This document shows, one piece after another, positions 8,506 through 16,846 of a DNA stretch of 64,000 nucleotides (position 1 is its first letter; every line of letters starts with the position of its first letter). Both the position numbers and the translations under genes were made by a program. A model generated the notes under the pieces. The model saw only the letters and a program-made list of their open reading frames with translations, was not told the DNA's origin and made no database searches. The stretch comes from Vibrio metoecus (GTDB lineage Bacteria > Pseudomonadota > Gammaproteobacteria > Enterobacterales > Vibrionaceae): NCBI RefSeq assembly GCF_009665255.1, contig NZ_CP035686.1, positions 1,302,001-1,366,000 on the forward strand, given 5' to 3'.

Positions 8506-9243
8506 TTACTCGCCAAGCGTTTTAATCTCATTGATGGAATAGACTTTATTCACTTTATCCCAAGGGATGGGCTCTAGCTCAACACCTGCATCCTTAGCGC
8601 GTTGTTGGATATTTCTAAGATAAGAAGATTCTTTATATGTATCGGCTTTAAATCCATTGCTATCACGATCAGGAGTTTGGTCAGGAGCTAACTCCGTAAG
8701 ATAAATAGTCTCTCCGCATCCATCTAACCAAACTTTAGCTTTCCCATTAGGCAGAAGACCAAAAATAAACTCTGCGCGATAACATGGATCAACAATAAAT
8801 CCATTCCATTTAGTATAAGTTGTTTTCGTAGCTACTAACTGTTTTACGTTGTCAGGAATCTCATACTTAGTGACATAAAATTTGGTATCAAACAATGAAA
8901 CCCAGTACACATAAAGTGTATCAGGTAGCTGGGTGGAACCTACACCAATTTGGCTTCTGCTTGTAATACCTAAGGCATGTGACAGCCCAAAACCATCATA
9001 ATCAGGAAATATCTGACGGATATACTCAATATCGCTATCACTCATACGGGGGATAATATTATGAATTAATACAGTCCAGTTTTCTTTTTCATTAACACCG
9101 TAGATTTGGGTAATTTTTACTGGGTAAAACGAAGGCATTGTTACACCAACTCGCCACGTCCATGGCTGCTCGGTTTGATATGCAGCATTAGTAGAACATG
9201 AGTTAAGTAAAAGCACTGACAATAACAAGAACACTTTATTCAT
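8506..9243 (-). CDS. DUF2931-type T6SS immunity lipoprotein
   Basis: 245-residue lipoprotein: MNKVFLLLSVLLLNSC gives an LLNSC lipobox. The body resembles the DUF2931 family (TWRVGVTMPSFYPVKI; WNGFIVDPCYRAEFIFGLLPNGK; VWLDGCGETI), which is found beside Tle1-type lipase effectors. The ATG at 9243 was chosen over the upstream in-frame ATG at 9330 because it opens a lipoprotein signal and follows AAGGAAAA. Only one base separates it from the effector stop, so effector and immunity are coupled. It probably sits on the periplasmic side of a membrane and neutralises the lipase. Resembles what I recall as TliV1. Confidence 0.8.
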   Translation of the reverse strand: MNKVFLLLSVLLLNSCSTNAAYQTEQPWTWRVGVTMPSFYPVKITQIYGVNEKENWTVLIHNIIPRMSDSDIEYIRQIFPDYDGFGLSHALGITSRSQIGVGSTQLPDTLYVYWVSLFDTKFYVTKYEIPDNVKQLVATKTTYTKWNGFIVDPCYRAEFIFGLLPNGKAKVWLDGCGETIYLTELAPDQTPDRDSNGFKADTYKESSYLRNIQQRAKDAGVELEPIPWDKVNKVYSINEIKTLGE

Positions 9244-9244
9244 T

Positions 9245-11374
9245 TTATTTTCCTTGTTCGCATGGATAGCTGGCTCTTTTATAGCAGCCTGCTTTTTCGT
9301 CCCACAACGGAGACATTCCAATATCATCACCGGATGAATGGTGGAAGAGATTCAATGCCATGAGATTTGTCTTTAGCTCTGGGATTGAGAGCTTCTGTTG
9401 CAACGCTGAATATTGCCCATTTTTAGCTAGCTCTAGTACGCTTTGATTGATCTTGGCAAAGCCGCTGCCATAATCTTCGATGTTGTAGTGACGCATATCT
9501 TTATCTTCCCAGACTTCGGAATTTTCGTCGGACATGGGAACGCCATGGAACTCGGCCAAACCGTACATTAAACGTAAGTACAAACGCGAGAGATCCCCTT
9601 CCACTTGACGTTGAATATAAAGTTTGCCTGTCACTTGCCCCCCATCTTTCTTACCTTCTTGACGAACGTCCAACGGCTCAACCACGTAATCCTCATCTTT
9701 CCAACCCGTAAGCCTATCTAGCACCTTATATTTTTCTAGCTCATTTAACACATATTGCTTGGTTTTCTCTTCATCCCAGCGATCGGAAAACGTACGACTC
9801 ACACGCTTAACAAGTTTCTTCTCTAAAACAGGCAGCAGATACCCTTGATTGTTAAAACTGAGCCTAGAGTAATAGCCGCCCCCAATATCTGAGTGAGCGC
9901 CTGGCAAAACAAATTCATGAAAATGTTCTTCATCCGTAGAATTGAGATGATTCAAACTAAAGTTATCTCGGCATTCAATGGTCGGATCCGCAGTTAAATG
10001 TACGGCACGCCTGACTCGTCTAGGGTCAATCCATAGTCTTACATCACCATTATCCGTGTGTGTATTGAGATCTAGGCCCAAAGAGGAGTTTTTAGAAAAA
10101 ATATTGACTACTGAGGCCACTGTATCAAACAAACCAGCAAAGGTGATTTCGCAATTCGCTTTTATTTCATCGACCTCATCCCAATCAAAAGCGTAAATGA
10201 GTGGTAAATCGGCTTTCTGGCAGCCTAATGTAAACGTCTTCGCAAATTCGCCATTTTCACCATCCAATACCATATTGATGAAATGTCTTGCGGCAGCCGC
10301 TCCACGACTAAATCCAAAAACATCAAATTGGAGCTTTTCTATACCATCGACTTTCATTTTAAGAACTGTTTCAAATGTAGAGGTAACCTGTTCTATATTT
10401 TGAGAAAGTGTTTGAATCCCTGTAGTGACTTTGGCTGTAACTCCATACTTACCAATTCCTAAGCCTTGCCCGACAACGATCGACTCATCTGCAGGAGCAA
10501 TCGCGGTGCTATTTCCCGTACCAATCCCAGTGATATACTCAGCATGGCTAAACATATTTTTTTCTTTAAAAAATTTGTCTTGAGAGTATAAATCGAACAG
10601 TTTTTGAACATTGGTTAATTCATTACTTGCACTACCCGCAACCGTCTCTATTTCTCCCTCATCATCTTTGAATAAGGAGAGGATGAAATTATCCTTTTTC
10701 GGATAGGTAAAACAATCACTAGAAAGTGCCGTAATTGGGACTTCTTTTTTTGCTCCATTACCGTTTTTGGAATTAATTTCGCATTCAGCATCGTATTTTG
10801 CTTTCCATTTACGATAGTAATTTTCTAATTGTTGTTTTCCCCATTGGGCGCTGTACGTATTGTTAGCAGTACCATCAAAGAACATTCCGACTCGAAGAGT
10901 AATAAACTTGTATGCCCTAACTTGAAGAATATAGGTTTTATCTGTAAAGAGTTTTAGCGTTCCGGCTTTGCCTTTTTGATGGTTAGTTGGTAATACGATC
11001 TCTTTCGGTAATTTGGTCAAATCACCCGTCGTAATTTCTTGATAAACCACCGGACCACTCTTGTGGGCACTGTAACTGCTAGAAAACTCTTCAACCGGTT
11101 TAGCTTTTTCTTCATTTTTTGGGTGACTTTTATCTTGCGCAGCTTTCAACCACTGATCATAATCCAACTCGATTTCAACAGGACCGGGCGCAAGATTTTC
11201 AATCAGGATAGGTGAAGCACTGAGCTCAATTGGATGCTTATTTTTCATTGCGTCAATCAAAACACCACTCACACCTTCAAAGGGCTGGTTCTGTTCATCC
11301 CGCACAATAATTTCAATCCAATGTTTGAGATTCTCACAAGGTTGACAATGTGGATGGGCACCTGTGCTACTCAT
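9245..11374 (-). CDS. Tle1-type (DUF2235) T6SS phospholipase effector
   Basis: 709 residues, predicted antibacterial lipase delivered by the VgrG spike. DUF2235/Tle1 hallmarks are GMFFDGTANN (about 163-172), nucleophile elbow GFSRGA with Ser356, GLFDTVAS (Asp417) and GAHSDIGGGYY (about 492-502). A Ser-Asp-His-type site is likely. The N-terminal 150 residues are Cys/His-containing and probably form the loading region. The start codon overlaps the tap stop by 4 bases (ATGA). As I recall, pandemic strains carry TseL, a Tle2-family lipase, at this locus; this Tle1-like gene therefore marks another Aux1 type, possibly the TleV1 type. Confidence 0.85.
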   Translation of the reverse strand: MSSTGAHPHCQPCENLKHWIEIIVRDEQNQPFEGVSGVLIDAMKNKHPIELSASPILIENLAPGPVEIELDYDQWLKAAQDKSHPKNEEKAKPVEEFSSSYSAHKSGPVVYQEITTGDLTKLPKEIVLPTNHQKGKAGTLKLFTDKTYILQVRAYKFITLRVGMFFDGTANNTYSAQWGKQQLENYYRKWKAKYDAECEINSKNGNGAKKEVPITALSSDCFTYPKKDNFILSLFKDDEGEIETVAGSASNELTNVQKLFDLYSQDKFFKEKNMFSHAEYITGIGTGNSTAIAPADESIVVGQGLGIGKYGVTAKVTTGIQTLSQNIEQVTSTFETVLKMKVDGIEKLQFDVFGFSRGAAAARHFINMVLDGENGEFAKTFTLGCQKADLPLIYAFDWDEVDEIKANCEITFAGLFDTVASVVNIFSKNSSLGLDLNTHTDNGDVRLWIDPRRVRRAVHLTADPTIECRDNFSLNHLNSTDEEHFHEFVLPGAHSDIGGGYYSRLSFNNQGYLLPVLEKKLVKRVSRTFSDRWDEEKTKQYVLNELEKYKVLDRLTGWKDEDYVVEPLDVRQEGKKDGGQVTGKLYIQRQVEGDLSRLYLRLMYGLAEFHGVPMSDENSEVWEDKDMRHYNIEDYGSGFAKINQSVLELAKNGQYSALQQKLSIPELKTNLMALNLFHHSSGDDIGMSPLWDEKAGCYKRASYPCEQGK

Positions 11375-12159
11375 GCTAATTTCTCCCGAATTTGCATTAT
11401 TTCCTGAAGTTCTTGTTGATTAATATGAAGTGCATCACTCAGCTGCTCTAGAGTGGTTAATGAGGCTTTCCACAAGTGATTTAAAACTAAGTACTCTGCA
11501 TTCTCGTGCCCCAAATTAGCCTGCTTAGCTTCATCTAAAATGGTTTTAATCCATTGTTGTGGCTCATCAAGCTGTTCCATTACGTAAGGAAGTTTTTCCC
11601 AAAAACGTCGTTCTAAAACTTGAGCATGCACTTCGGTTCGATAAAGTGGCATCAAATGATAAGGCTGTATTTTCCACCAAGGTGCAGGCTGATAGATAAA
11701 CTCGGAACTACGCGTATTTACCCATTCTTGAAATATTCCTTGTTTAACGATGGCTAATTTATCTACTGGCCCTAAAAATTCGTTGCGTTCCAGATCTCGC
11801 ATCTCATCCAACATGGGCACAATGACCTGCCTATCATAAAACCGAAACAGTACTTCTTCGCCTTCTAGTGCTGCAATCAAAAGGCTTTGGAGATGGCTTA
11901 ATAATTCACTTGTAGAACTATGACTGGTTAAGAAAATGCCTTGCTGTAACAGCTCATCCGGCAATTCCAGCACCTTGTCGGAGACAGGAATTAACCAAGG
12001 TGACAAACTCATCACAGGAGCAAATGTTTCGCCATGAAATAGAATCTGAGTGCCGTCAAACACTAACCCATTATTAGCCGCAATAACTTGTTTAAAGGCT
12101 TGCTGATCTAATAACCAGAAGACTGGTGTGGTTTGTTTCACTAACCATTGCTGAATCAT
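11371..12159 (-). CDS. T6SS effector adaptor Tap (DUF4123)
   Basis: 262-residue cytosolic chaperone of the DUF4123 family, expected to load the adjacent lipase onto VgrG. Family-like features are FRFYDRQVIVPMLDEM (about 122-137) and the N-terminal FWLLDQQ. I chose the ATG at 12159 because it overlaps the vgrG stop as ATGA; a start 8 codons upstream would lie further inside vgrG. Its base composition is visibly more AT-rich than vgrG, which suggests the module boundary falls near here. Corresponds in position to tap-1 (VC1417) of reference strains. Confidence 0.85.
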   Translation of the reverse strand: MIQQWLVKQTTPVFWLLDQQAFKQVIAANNGLVFDGTQILFHGETFAPVMSLSPWLIPVSDKVLELPDELLQQGIFLTSHSSTSELLSHLQSLLIAALEGEEVLFRFYDRQVIVPMLDEMRDLERNEFLGPVDKLAIVKQGIFQEWVNTRSSEFIYQPAPWWKIQPYHLMPLYRTEVHAQVLERRFWEKLPYVMEQLDEPQQWIKTILDEAKQANLGHENAEYLVLNHLWKASLTTLEQLSDALHINQQELQEIMQIREKLA

Positions 12160-14207
12160 GAGTTTGCTCCCGCTAAAGGACACACCTTCACCGCAGGAAC
12201 ATTCGCTTGCTCGGCCTGTAGCAACGCTTGGTAAGAGATGGTTTGCGGTGGAGCCAGTGTCACGGCAGGCTCTAAGCCGCCCGGTAAGGCGGGCATTGCA
12301 CCGCCAAAGCCGCTACCACTTCCAGCACTGCCACCAGAATTGAGATTGACCAAAGCACCAGACAGATGCACCCCCGCCGGATCGACTTTCACAAAGCTGC
12401 CGCCCGCTTTAACGGTAATCTCGGAGCCCGCTTCAATCACGACTTTCTGTCCCGCTTTCACATGGATCTCTGTACCCGCTTCATTGACCCAAACTTTGCC
12501 CACTTTCACATGCAGCGAGCCTTCAATACTCAGCACTTGCTCGCCCGTTACCGCATCTCGACTTTCTCCCTCGACCGTCAGGTGTTGGTTGCGCTTAATC
12601 TGGGTGAACTGGTCATTTTCAACGGTCAGATGTTGGTCGTGACGAATGACCGTGGTGTGGTCGTTTTCCACCAAACCATCGAAGTCTTTCTGCGCATGCA
12701 GGTAGATTTGCTCTTTGCACGCTTGGTCTTCAAAACTGAGCTCGTTAAACCCTTCCCCTTGGTGCGTCTCGGTGCGCAGCACGGTTTTGGTTTTGTGCTC
12801 TGGCAAGCTGTATGGCGGTGTATTGGTCGCATGAAAAGTGCGTCCGGTGATGATCGGTTGGTCTGGGTCGCCATTTAAGAAAGAGACAATCACTTCATGG
12901 CCGATGCGCGGAATGGCGATAAAGCCGTATTGGCTGCCCGCCCAACCTTGCGACACTCGTACCCAACAGGAGCTCTGCTCGTTACCGTTCGAGTAGCGGT
13001 CCCACGGGAAATGGATTTTCACCCGTCCGTGTTCATCACAGAAGATTTCTTCGCCTTCAGGGCCAACAACCGTCGCTATCATTGGGCCATCGACTTGCGG
13101 TTTGGGTTGTGGCTCAGCGCGCCAGTGAAGATGCCCCGGAATTAAGCTGAACTGATTGCTGTAGGTCGTTGCACCACTGCCGCCTTCTTCTTGTAACGCT
13201 TGCGGCTGCTCACCTTGATGGTTAATTGAGACCACCACCCAATCGCGGTTCATCGCGGGGTCAAGGTGCTCTTGCAGGTCAAACTTATAGCCGGCACGCA
13301 GCAGCGGCTGGTTGCTCTGCCCTGCCGCAGTGTGGGCATGGCGGCGCAGGTAGTCTAAACGGATTTGGCTAAAGGCTTCACCGTTGACATCGTCTTTATA
13401 ACGCCCCGGCGCATCAAAATGTTGGTAGCGGGTTTGCTGATAATCCAGCTCCGTGCCCTGCACGGTTTGTAAAAAGGAGTAGGCTGGCTTTTTGAAGCTG
13501 TAGTCTTTGAGCTGAACTTCGCTCACTTCCGCTTGGGTGCGATAGGTTAAGCCGTGGATATACGGCGTATCCATCGTGCCGCCCGCTAAGGCGTTGTAGG
13601 GGATAGGCTCAGGCAGTTTGCTTAGGCTGTCACTGGCATCACTGAAATAGAGCGTATGTTTACCCGCTTCATGGACAAAGCTGTACACCAAGCCTTCTTC
13701 GGCGACGAGGCGGTGCAGAAAGTCGATATCGCTTTCACGATACTGCACGCAAAACTCACGCTGCGCGCAATCACGCTTGAGCGCAAAAGCGTAATCGTTG
13801 ATGCCCATCTCTTGCAGCAAGATAGAAATAATCTCAGGGACAGTCTGCTTTTGGAAAATGCGGCTATTGTGGCGCAGAGATAAGCGCTCTAAGGCAGGGA
13901 CTAAGGTGAGTTCGTAGAAAGTATGGTGATGGCCGATATCGCCTTGACTGAAAGCGCGCACAATGCCATGCACGCGCTGCACCAGTTGTGAGTTGCGGTA
14001 AAGCTTGAGCTCGGCACGCTTATCCACCATCTGCTCGGCGGTGAGGTTTGATACCCTACTCGCCAATTGCACTTCGTAGCGAAACCCGTAACAGGCCTGC
14101 TCTAAAAAGACACTATTAGAGAGTGACTCCTGCCCATGAAAGCCTCTGACCACCAGAGTCTCATCTTCCAGCCCTTCCACCTCAATGCTGTACGCTAATG
14201 TCGCCAT
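12156..14207 (-). CDS. vgrG1: T6SS spike protein VgrG-1 without an actin-crosslinking domain
   Basis: 683-residue spike tip. The gp27-like part covers about the first 350 residues (YQQTRYQHFDAPGRYK). The OB-fold/gp5 region (GEEIFCDEHGRVKIHFPWDR, about 390-410; WAGSQYGFIAIPRIGHEV; FLNGDPDQPIITGRT) follows. The beta-helix needle is made of repeats such as NDHTTVIRHDQHLTVENDQF and VKAGQKVVIEAGSEITVKAG. A roughly 50-residue Gly/Ala/Pro tail ends in CPLAGANS and may be the adaptor-binding end. The reference VgrG-1 is about 1160 residues with a C-terminal actin-crosslinking domain; none is present here. It is relatively GC-rich. Confidence 0.92.
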   Translation of the reverse strand: MATLAYSIEVEGLEDETLVVRGFHGQESLSNSVFLEQACYGFRYEVQLASRVSNLTAEQMVDKRAELKLYRNSQLVQRVHGIVRAFSQGDIGHHHTFYELTLVPALERLSLRHNSRIFQKQTVPEIISILLQEMGINDYAFALKRDCAQREFCVQYRESDIDFLHRLVAEEGLVYSFVHEAGKHTLYFSDASDSLSKLPEPIPYNALAGGTMDTPYIHGLTYRTQAEVSEVQLKDYSFKKPAYSFLQTVQGTELDYQQTRYQHFDAPGRYKDDVNGEAFSQIRLDYLRRHAHTAAGQSNQPLLRAGYKFDLQEHLDPAMNRDWVVVSINHQGEQPQALQEEGGSGATTYSNQFSLIPGHLHWRAEPQPKPQVDGPMIATVVGPEGEEIFCDEHGRVKIHFPWDRYSNGNEQSSCWVRVSQGWAGSQYGFIAIPRIGHEVIVSFLNGDPDQPIITGRTFHATNTPPYSLPEHKTKTVLRTETHQGEGFNELSFEDQACKEQIYLHAQKDFDGLVENDHTTVIRHDQHLTVENDQFTQIKRNQHLTVEGESRDAVTGEQVLSIEGSLHVKVGKVWVNEAGTEIHVKAGQKVVIEAGSEITVKAGGSFVKVDPAGVHLSGALVNLNSGGSAGSGSGFGGAMPALPGGLEPAVTLAPPQTISYQALLQAEQANVPAVKVCPLAGANS

Positions 14208-14240
14208 CCTGCCTTTCCTTCCCCTACATTAAAAATGGCA

Positions 14241-14318
14241 AAACCTTAAACCCACAATACCGCGTCAAACGATACTCTGGGTTTAAGGTTTACAATCGCC
14301 CACCCGAAGGTGAGCGAT
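14241..14318. repeat. Two inverted repeats between hcp and vgrG
   Basis: A perfect 14-bp inverted repeat (AAACCTTAAACCCA 14241-14254; TGGGTTTAAGGTTT 14278-14291) spans a 23-base loop. A second 10-bp stem with one mismatch closes a CGAA tetraloop (14295-14304/14309-14318). They may limit read-through or protect the hcp end of the message, giving much more Hcp than VgrG. There is no convincing T-tract on the leftward strand. Confidence 0.65.
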
Positions 14319-14334
14319 ATCCTCGGAGCGTAAA

Positions 14335-14853
14335 TTACGCTTCGATTGGCTTACGCCAGTCATCCGCACCTGAAGTACCCGCGTTAACGTGGTCCCAAGT
14401 GATTTTGCGGTAAGACAGAGACACAGTCACATTCTGAGTGAAATCAGATTTTGCTGGGTCTTGGCAGTGTGGCATTTCACAGTGGATGTCCACGATAGAC
14501 GCGTTTTCCAGCTTAGTGGTGAAGAAGTTTTCTTGTTTGCCTTCGATAGACGTGCGGTACCATTTCAGCTCAACGGTTTTCAGCTTCTCACCTGAAGACA
14601 GTGCGTTGTACAGCAGAGGAACGGCTTTGTTCAGCGCGACAGTGAATTTGAATGGCTTGTGCACGCGTTGGCCTGAAGGTTGACCTGATTGTGGGTCAGT
14701 CGGTACCGTCACTACGTGATCAAACTGTTGAACCAGCATCTCATCTTCGTGACCTTCAACGAATGAATCGCCGATAGAGTCTGCAGTACATGCGCCCGCA
14801 GTGATAAGACCCTGAGTTTGGCCGTCGATAGAGATATAACATGGAGTTGGCAT
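14335..14853 (-). CDS. hcp1: T6SS inner-tube protein Hcp
   Basis: 172-residue Hcp, the hexameric ring that builds the T6SS tube and is secreted. It has the typical opening MPTPCYISIDGQTQGLITAG, followed by VPTDPQSGQPSGQRVHKPF and HCEMPHC, the usual Hcp length and a C-terminal WRKPIEA. The ATG is preceded by AGAAAGGAAA. It is the first gene of the leftward Aux1 cluster and sits about 65 bases downstream of the predicted sigma-54 start site. Confidence 0.96.
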   Translation of the reverse strand: MPTPCYISIDGQTQGLITAGACTADSIGDSFVEGHEDEMLVQQFDHVVTVPTDPQSGQPSGQRVHKPFKFTVALNKAVPLLYNALSSGEKLKTVELKWYRTSIEGKQENFFTTKLENASIVDIHCEMPHCQDPAKSDFTQNVTVSLSYRKITWDHVNAGTSGADDWRKPIEA

Positions 14854-14928
14854 GGCTATTTCCTTTCTAAAAAATCATTAAACAAAATGAAAGCGTTAAC
14901 GCGCTAAGCGCACCGTCGCCAGAGAAGG

Positions 14929-14945
14929 AGCAAGGTCGATGCCAA
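14929..14945 (-). promoter_or_regulatory. Sigma-54 promoter of the hcp/Aux1 cluster
   Basis: On the minus strand the sequence reads TTGGCATCGACCTTGCT. GG and GC are separated by exactly 10 bases, matching TGGCAC-N5-TTGCW. It lies 76-92 bases upstream of the hcp ATG and points towards it. In V. cholerae the T6SS enhancer-binding protein VasH activates hcp with sigma-54 (established knowledge), which agrees with this site. Confidence 0.85.
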
Positions 14946-15139
14946 CTTACTTACCATTTAAAATCAATGTGTTATTCAATTATCTCCATCAATAAAGCAA
15001 AAACCTGCCTGTTCTTGAGCAAGATCTTGCTTGGTGGGCAAGATTCATCTTGATGAAAAAACGCGCTTCTCATCACTTGGTTATGGGCTTCCTGATTGAT
15101 ACACTTCGCTTTCATTTAACGTCACGGAAGGCTATTTCC

Positions 15140-16624
15140 ATGAATGCATTCAATAAATTAGTAAAACATTCTAAAAAAATTTCTAACTTCAATCATTTGT
15201 CATCTATTGTCGGTTGGGATCAAGCCGCCGTCATGCCCAGTGGCGGTGCAGAAGCGCGCTCGCAAGCTATGGCTGAACTTTCTGTGCATATTCACGGTTT
15301 AATGACTCAGCCACAGTTAGCCGATTGGTTTGCGCAAGCAGAAAGCGAAACGCTCAATACCGAGCAGCAAGCCACCCTGCGCGAAATGAAACGCCAATGG
15401 CAACAAGCAACAGTTCTCCCTGAAGCCTTAGTCGAAGCGCAATCACTGGCCGGCTCCAAATGTGAGCACGCTTGGCGCAGCCAGCGTAAAAACAATGATT
15501 GGGCCGGTTTTGAGAAAAACTGGGCGGAGGTGGTCAAACTTTCTCAAGAAGAAGCGCAAATTCGTGCCGAAGCAACCGGTAAAAAACCTTACGATGCGAT
15601 GCTGGAGCTGTACGAGCCGGGCACGACAACTGAACAGCTCAATCGCGTATTTAGTGATGTCAAAACTTGGCTACCCAACTTAATTGACGTGGTGATTGAA
15701 AAACAGAGTAGCGAAAGTTTTATCGCCCCCAAAGGCCACTATCCTGCTGAAAGCCAAAAGGCGCTGGGGCTGGATGTGATGAAGCTGCTGCAATTTGATT
15801 TTAACCACGGCCGACTTGATGAAAGTGTGCACCCCTTCTGTGGCGGCGTGCCAAGTGATGTGCGCATTACCACACGCTACAACGAAAGTGAGTTTGTTCA
15901 ATCGCTGATGGGCATCGTGCATGAAACTGGCCATGCGCGTTACGAGCAAGGTTTACCTAAGCATTTGGCAGGCACTCCGGCTGGCGAAGCGCGTTCAATG
16001 GGCATTCATGAATCGCAATCTCTGTTCTTTGAGATGCAAGTGGGTCGTAGCCCTGCGTTTATTGCTCACCTCGCCAAGCTGGCAGGCAACCATTTTTCGG
16101 CAATGAATGACCCTGTATTCCTCATTGAGAATATTCAAAAACTTTACACGCGCGTGCAGAAAGATTTTATCCGCGTGGATGCGGATGAGCTCACCTACCC
16201 AGCTCATGTGATCCTGCGTTTTGAAATCGAACGGGATTTGATGAACGGCAAAATCAAACACACTGATGTGCCAGAACTTTGGGATCAAAAAATGCAGGCT
16301 TACTTAGGCCTAAGCACCAAAGGCAACGACCAAAATGGGTGTATGCAGGATATTCACTGGACCGATGGCAGCTTTGGTTACTTCCCAAGCTACACCTTAG
16401 GTGCCATGTATGCCGCACAATTTATGACGGCGATGAAGAAAACCGTGGATGTGGATGGCGCGATTCGCCGCGGCGATCTCTCACCGATTTTTACTTGGTT
16501 GTCTGAGAATATCTGGAGTAAAGGCAGCTTATTTAGCACCGATGAACTGGTTAAACAGGCTACCGGAGAAACCCTCAATCCTGAGCATTTCAAGACACAC
16601 TTAAGCCAACGCTATCTGAAGTGA
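15140..16624 (+). CDS. M32-family metallocarboxypeptidase (Taq-type)
   Basis: 494-residue cytosolic zinc carboxypeptidase. The catalytic HEXXH is HETGH at residues 261-265 (MGIVHETGHARYEQG), followed by the M32 segment SMGIHESQSLFFEMQVGRS with its third ligand glutamate. Other family motifs are DVRITTRY (DxRxT) and the late LGAMYAAQF. The start at 15140 gives the usual family length of about 500 residues and follows GGAAGG; the upstream in-frame ATG at 15050 adds 30 residues of no family character. Removes C-terminal amino acids from peptides. Transcribed alone and ends in a hairpin terminator. Confidence 0.92.
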   Translation: MNAFNKLVKHSKKISNFNHLSSIVGWDQAAVMPSGGAEARSQAMAELSVHIHGLMTQPQLADWFAQAESETLNTEQQATLREMKRQWQQATVLPEALVEAQSLAGSKCEHAWRSQRKNNDWAGFEKNWAEVVKLSQEEAQIRAEATGKKPYDAMLELYEPGTTTEQLNRVFSDVKTWLPNLIDVVIEKQSSESFIAPKGHYPAESQKALGLDVMKLLQFDFNHGRLDESVHPFCGGVPSDVRITTRYNESEFVQSLMGIVHETGHARYEQGLPKHLAGTPAGEARSMGIHESQSLFFEMQVGRSPAFIAHLAKLAGNHFSAMNDPVFLIENIQKLYTRVQKDFIRVDADELTYPAHVILRFEIERDLMNGKIKHTDVPELWDQKMQAYLGLSTKGNDQNGCMQDIHWTDGSFGYFPSYTLGAMYAAQFMTAMKKTVDVDGAIRRGDLSPIFTWLSENIWSKGSLFSTDELVKQATGETLNPEHFKTHLSQRYLK

Positions 16625-16631
16625 TCGTTCA

Positions 16632-16660
16632 AGAGCCCCACCGCACGTGGGGTTCTTTAT
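16632..16660 (+). terminator. Terminator of the carboxypeptidase gene
   Basis: AGAGCCCCAC / GTGGGGTTCT stem (one G-U pair) with loop CGCAC, then TTTAT, 8 bases past the stop codon. Confidence 0.75.
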
Positions 16661-16846
16661 ACCTGGAACACTCAGCCCCATCAACGCCATTTCTCGGCAT
16701 AGTCGAGATAAATTCTGTAAATAGATGCAACACAATTGCAACCATGACACAGCTCACTTAGTATGTGACTCAAACTTTTGCATGAGTTTTTCCAATGGCG
16801 TAGGAAATGCCATCCAAATTGATCACTTTTAAGGATGTAAAGTGCT

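Noticed and set aside
12238..12878. Two long open frames on the plus strand inside the vgrG region (134 and 170 codons)
   Set aside because: They are antisense to a well-supported vgrG with full domain content; the frames arise from its GC-rich codon use and lack ribosome sites or family motifs.
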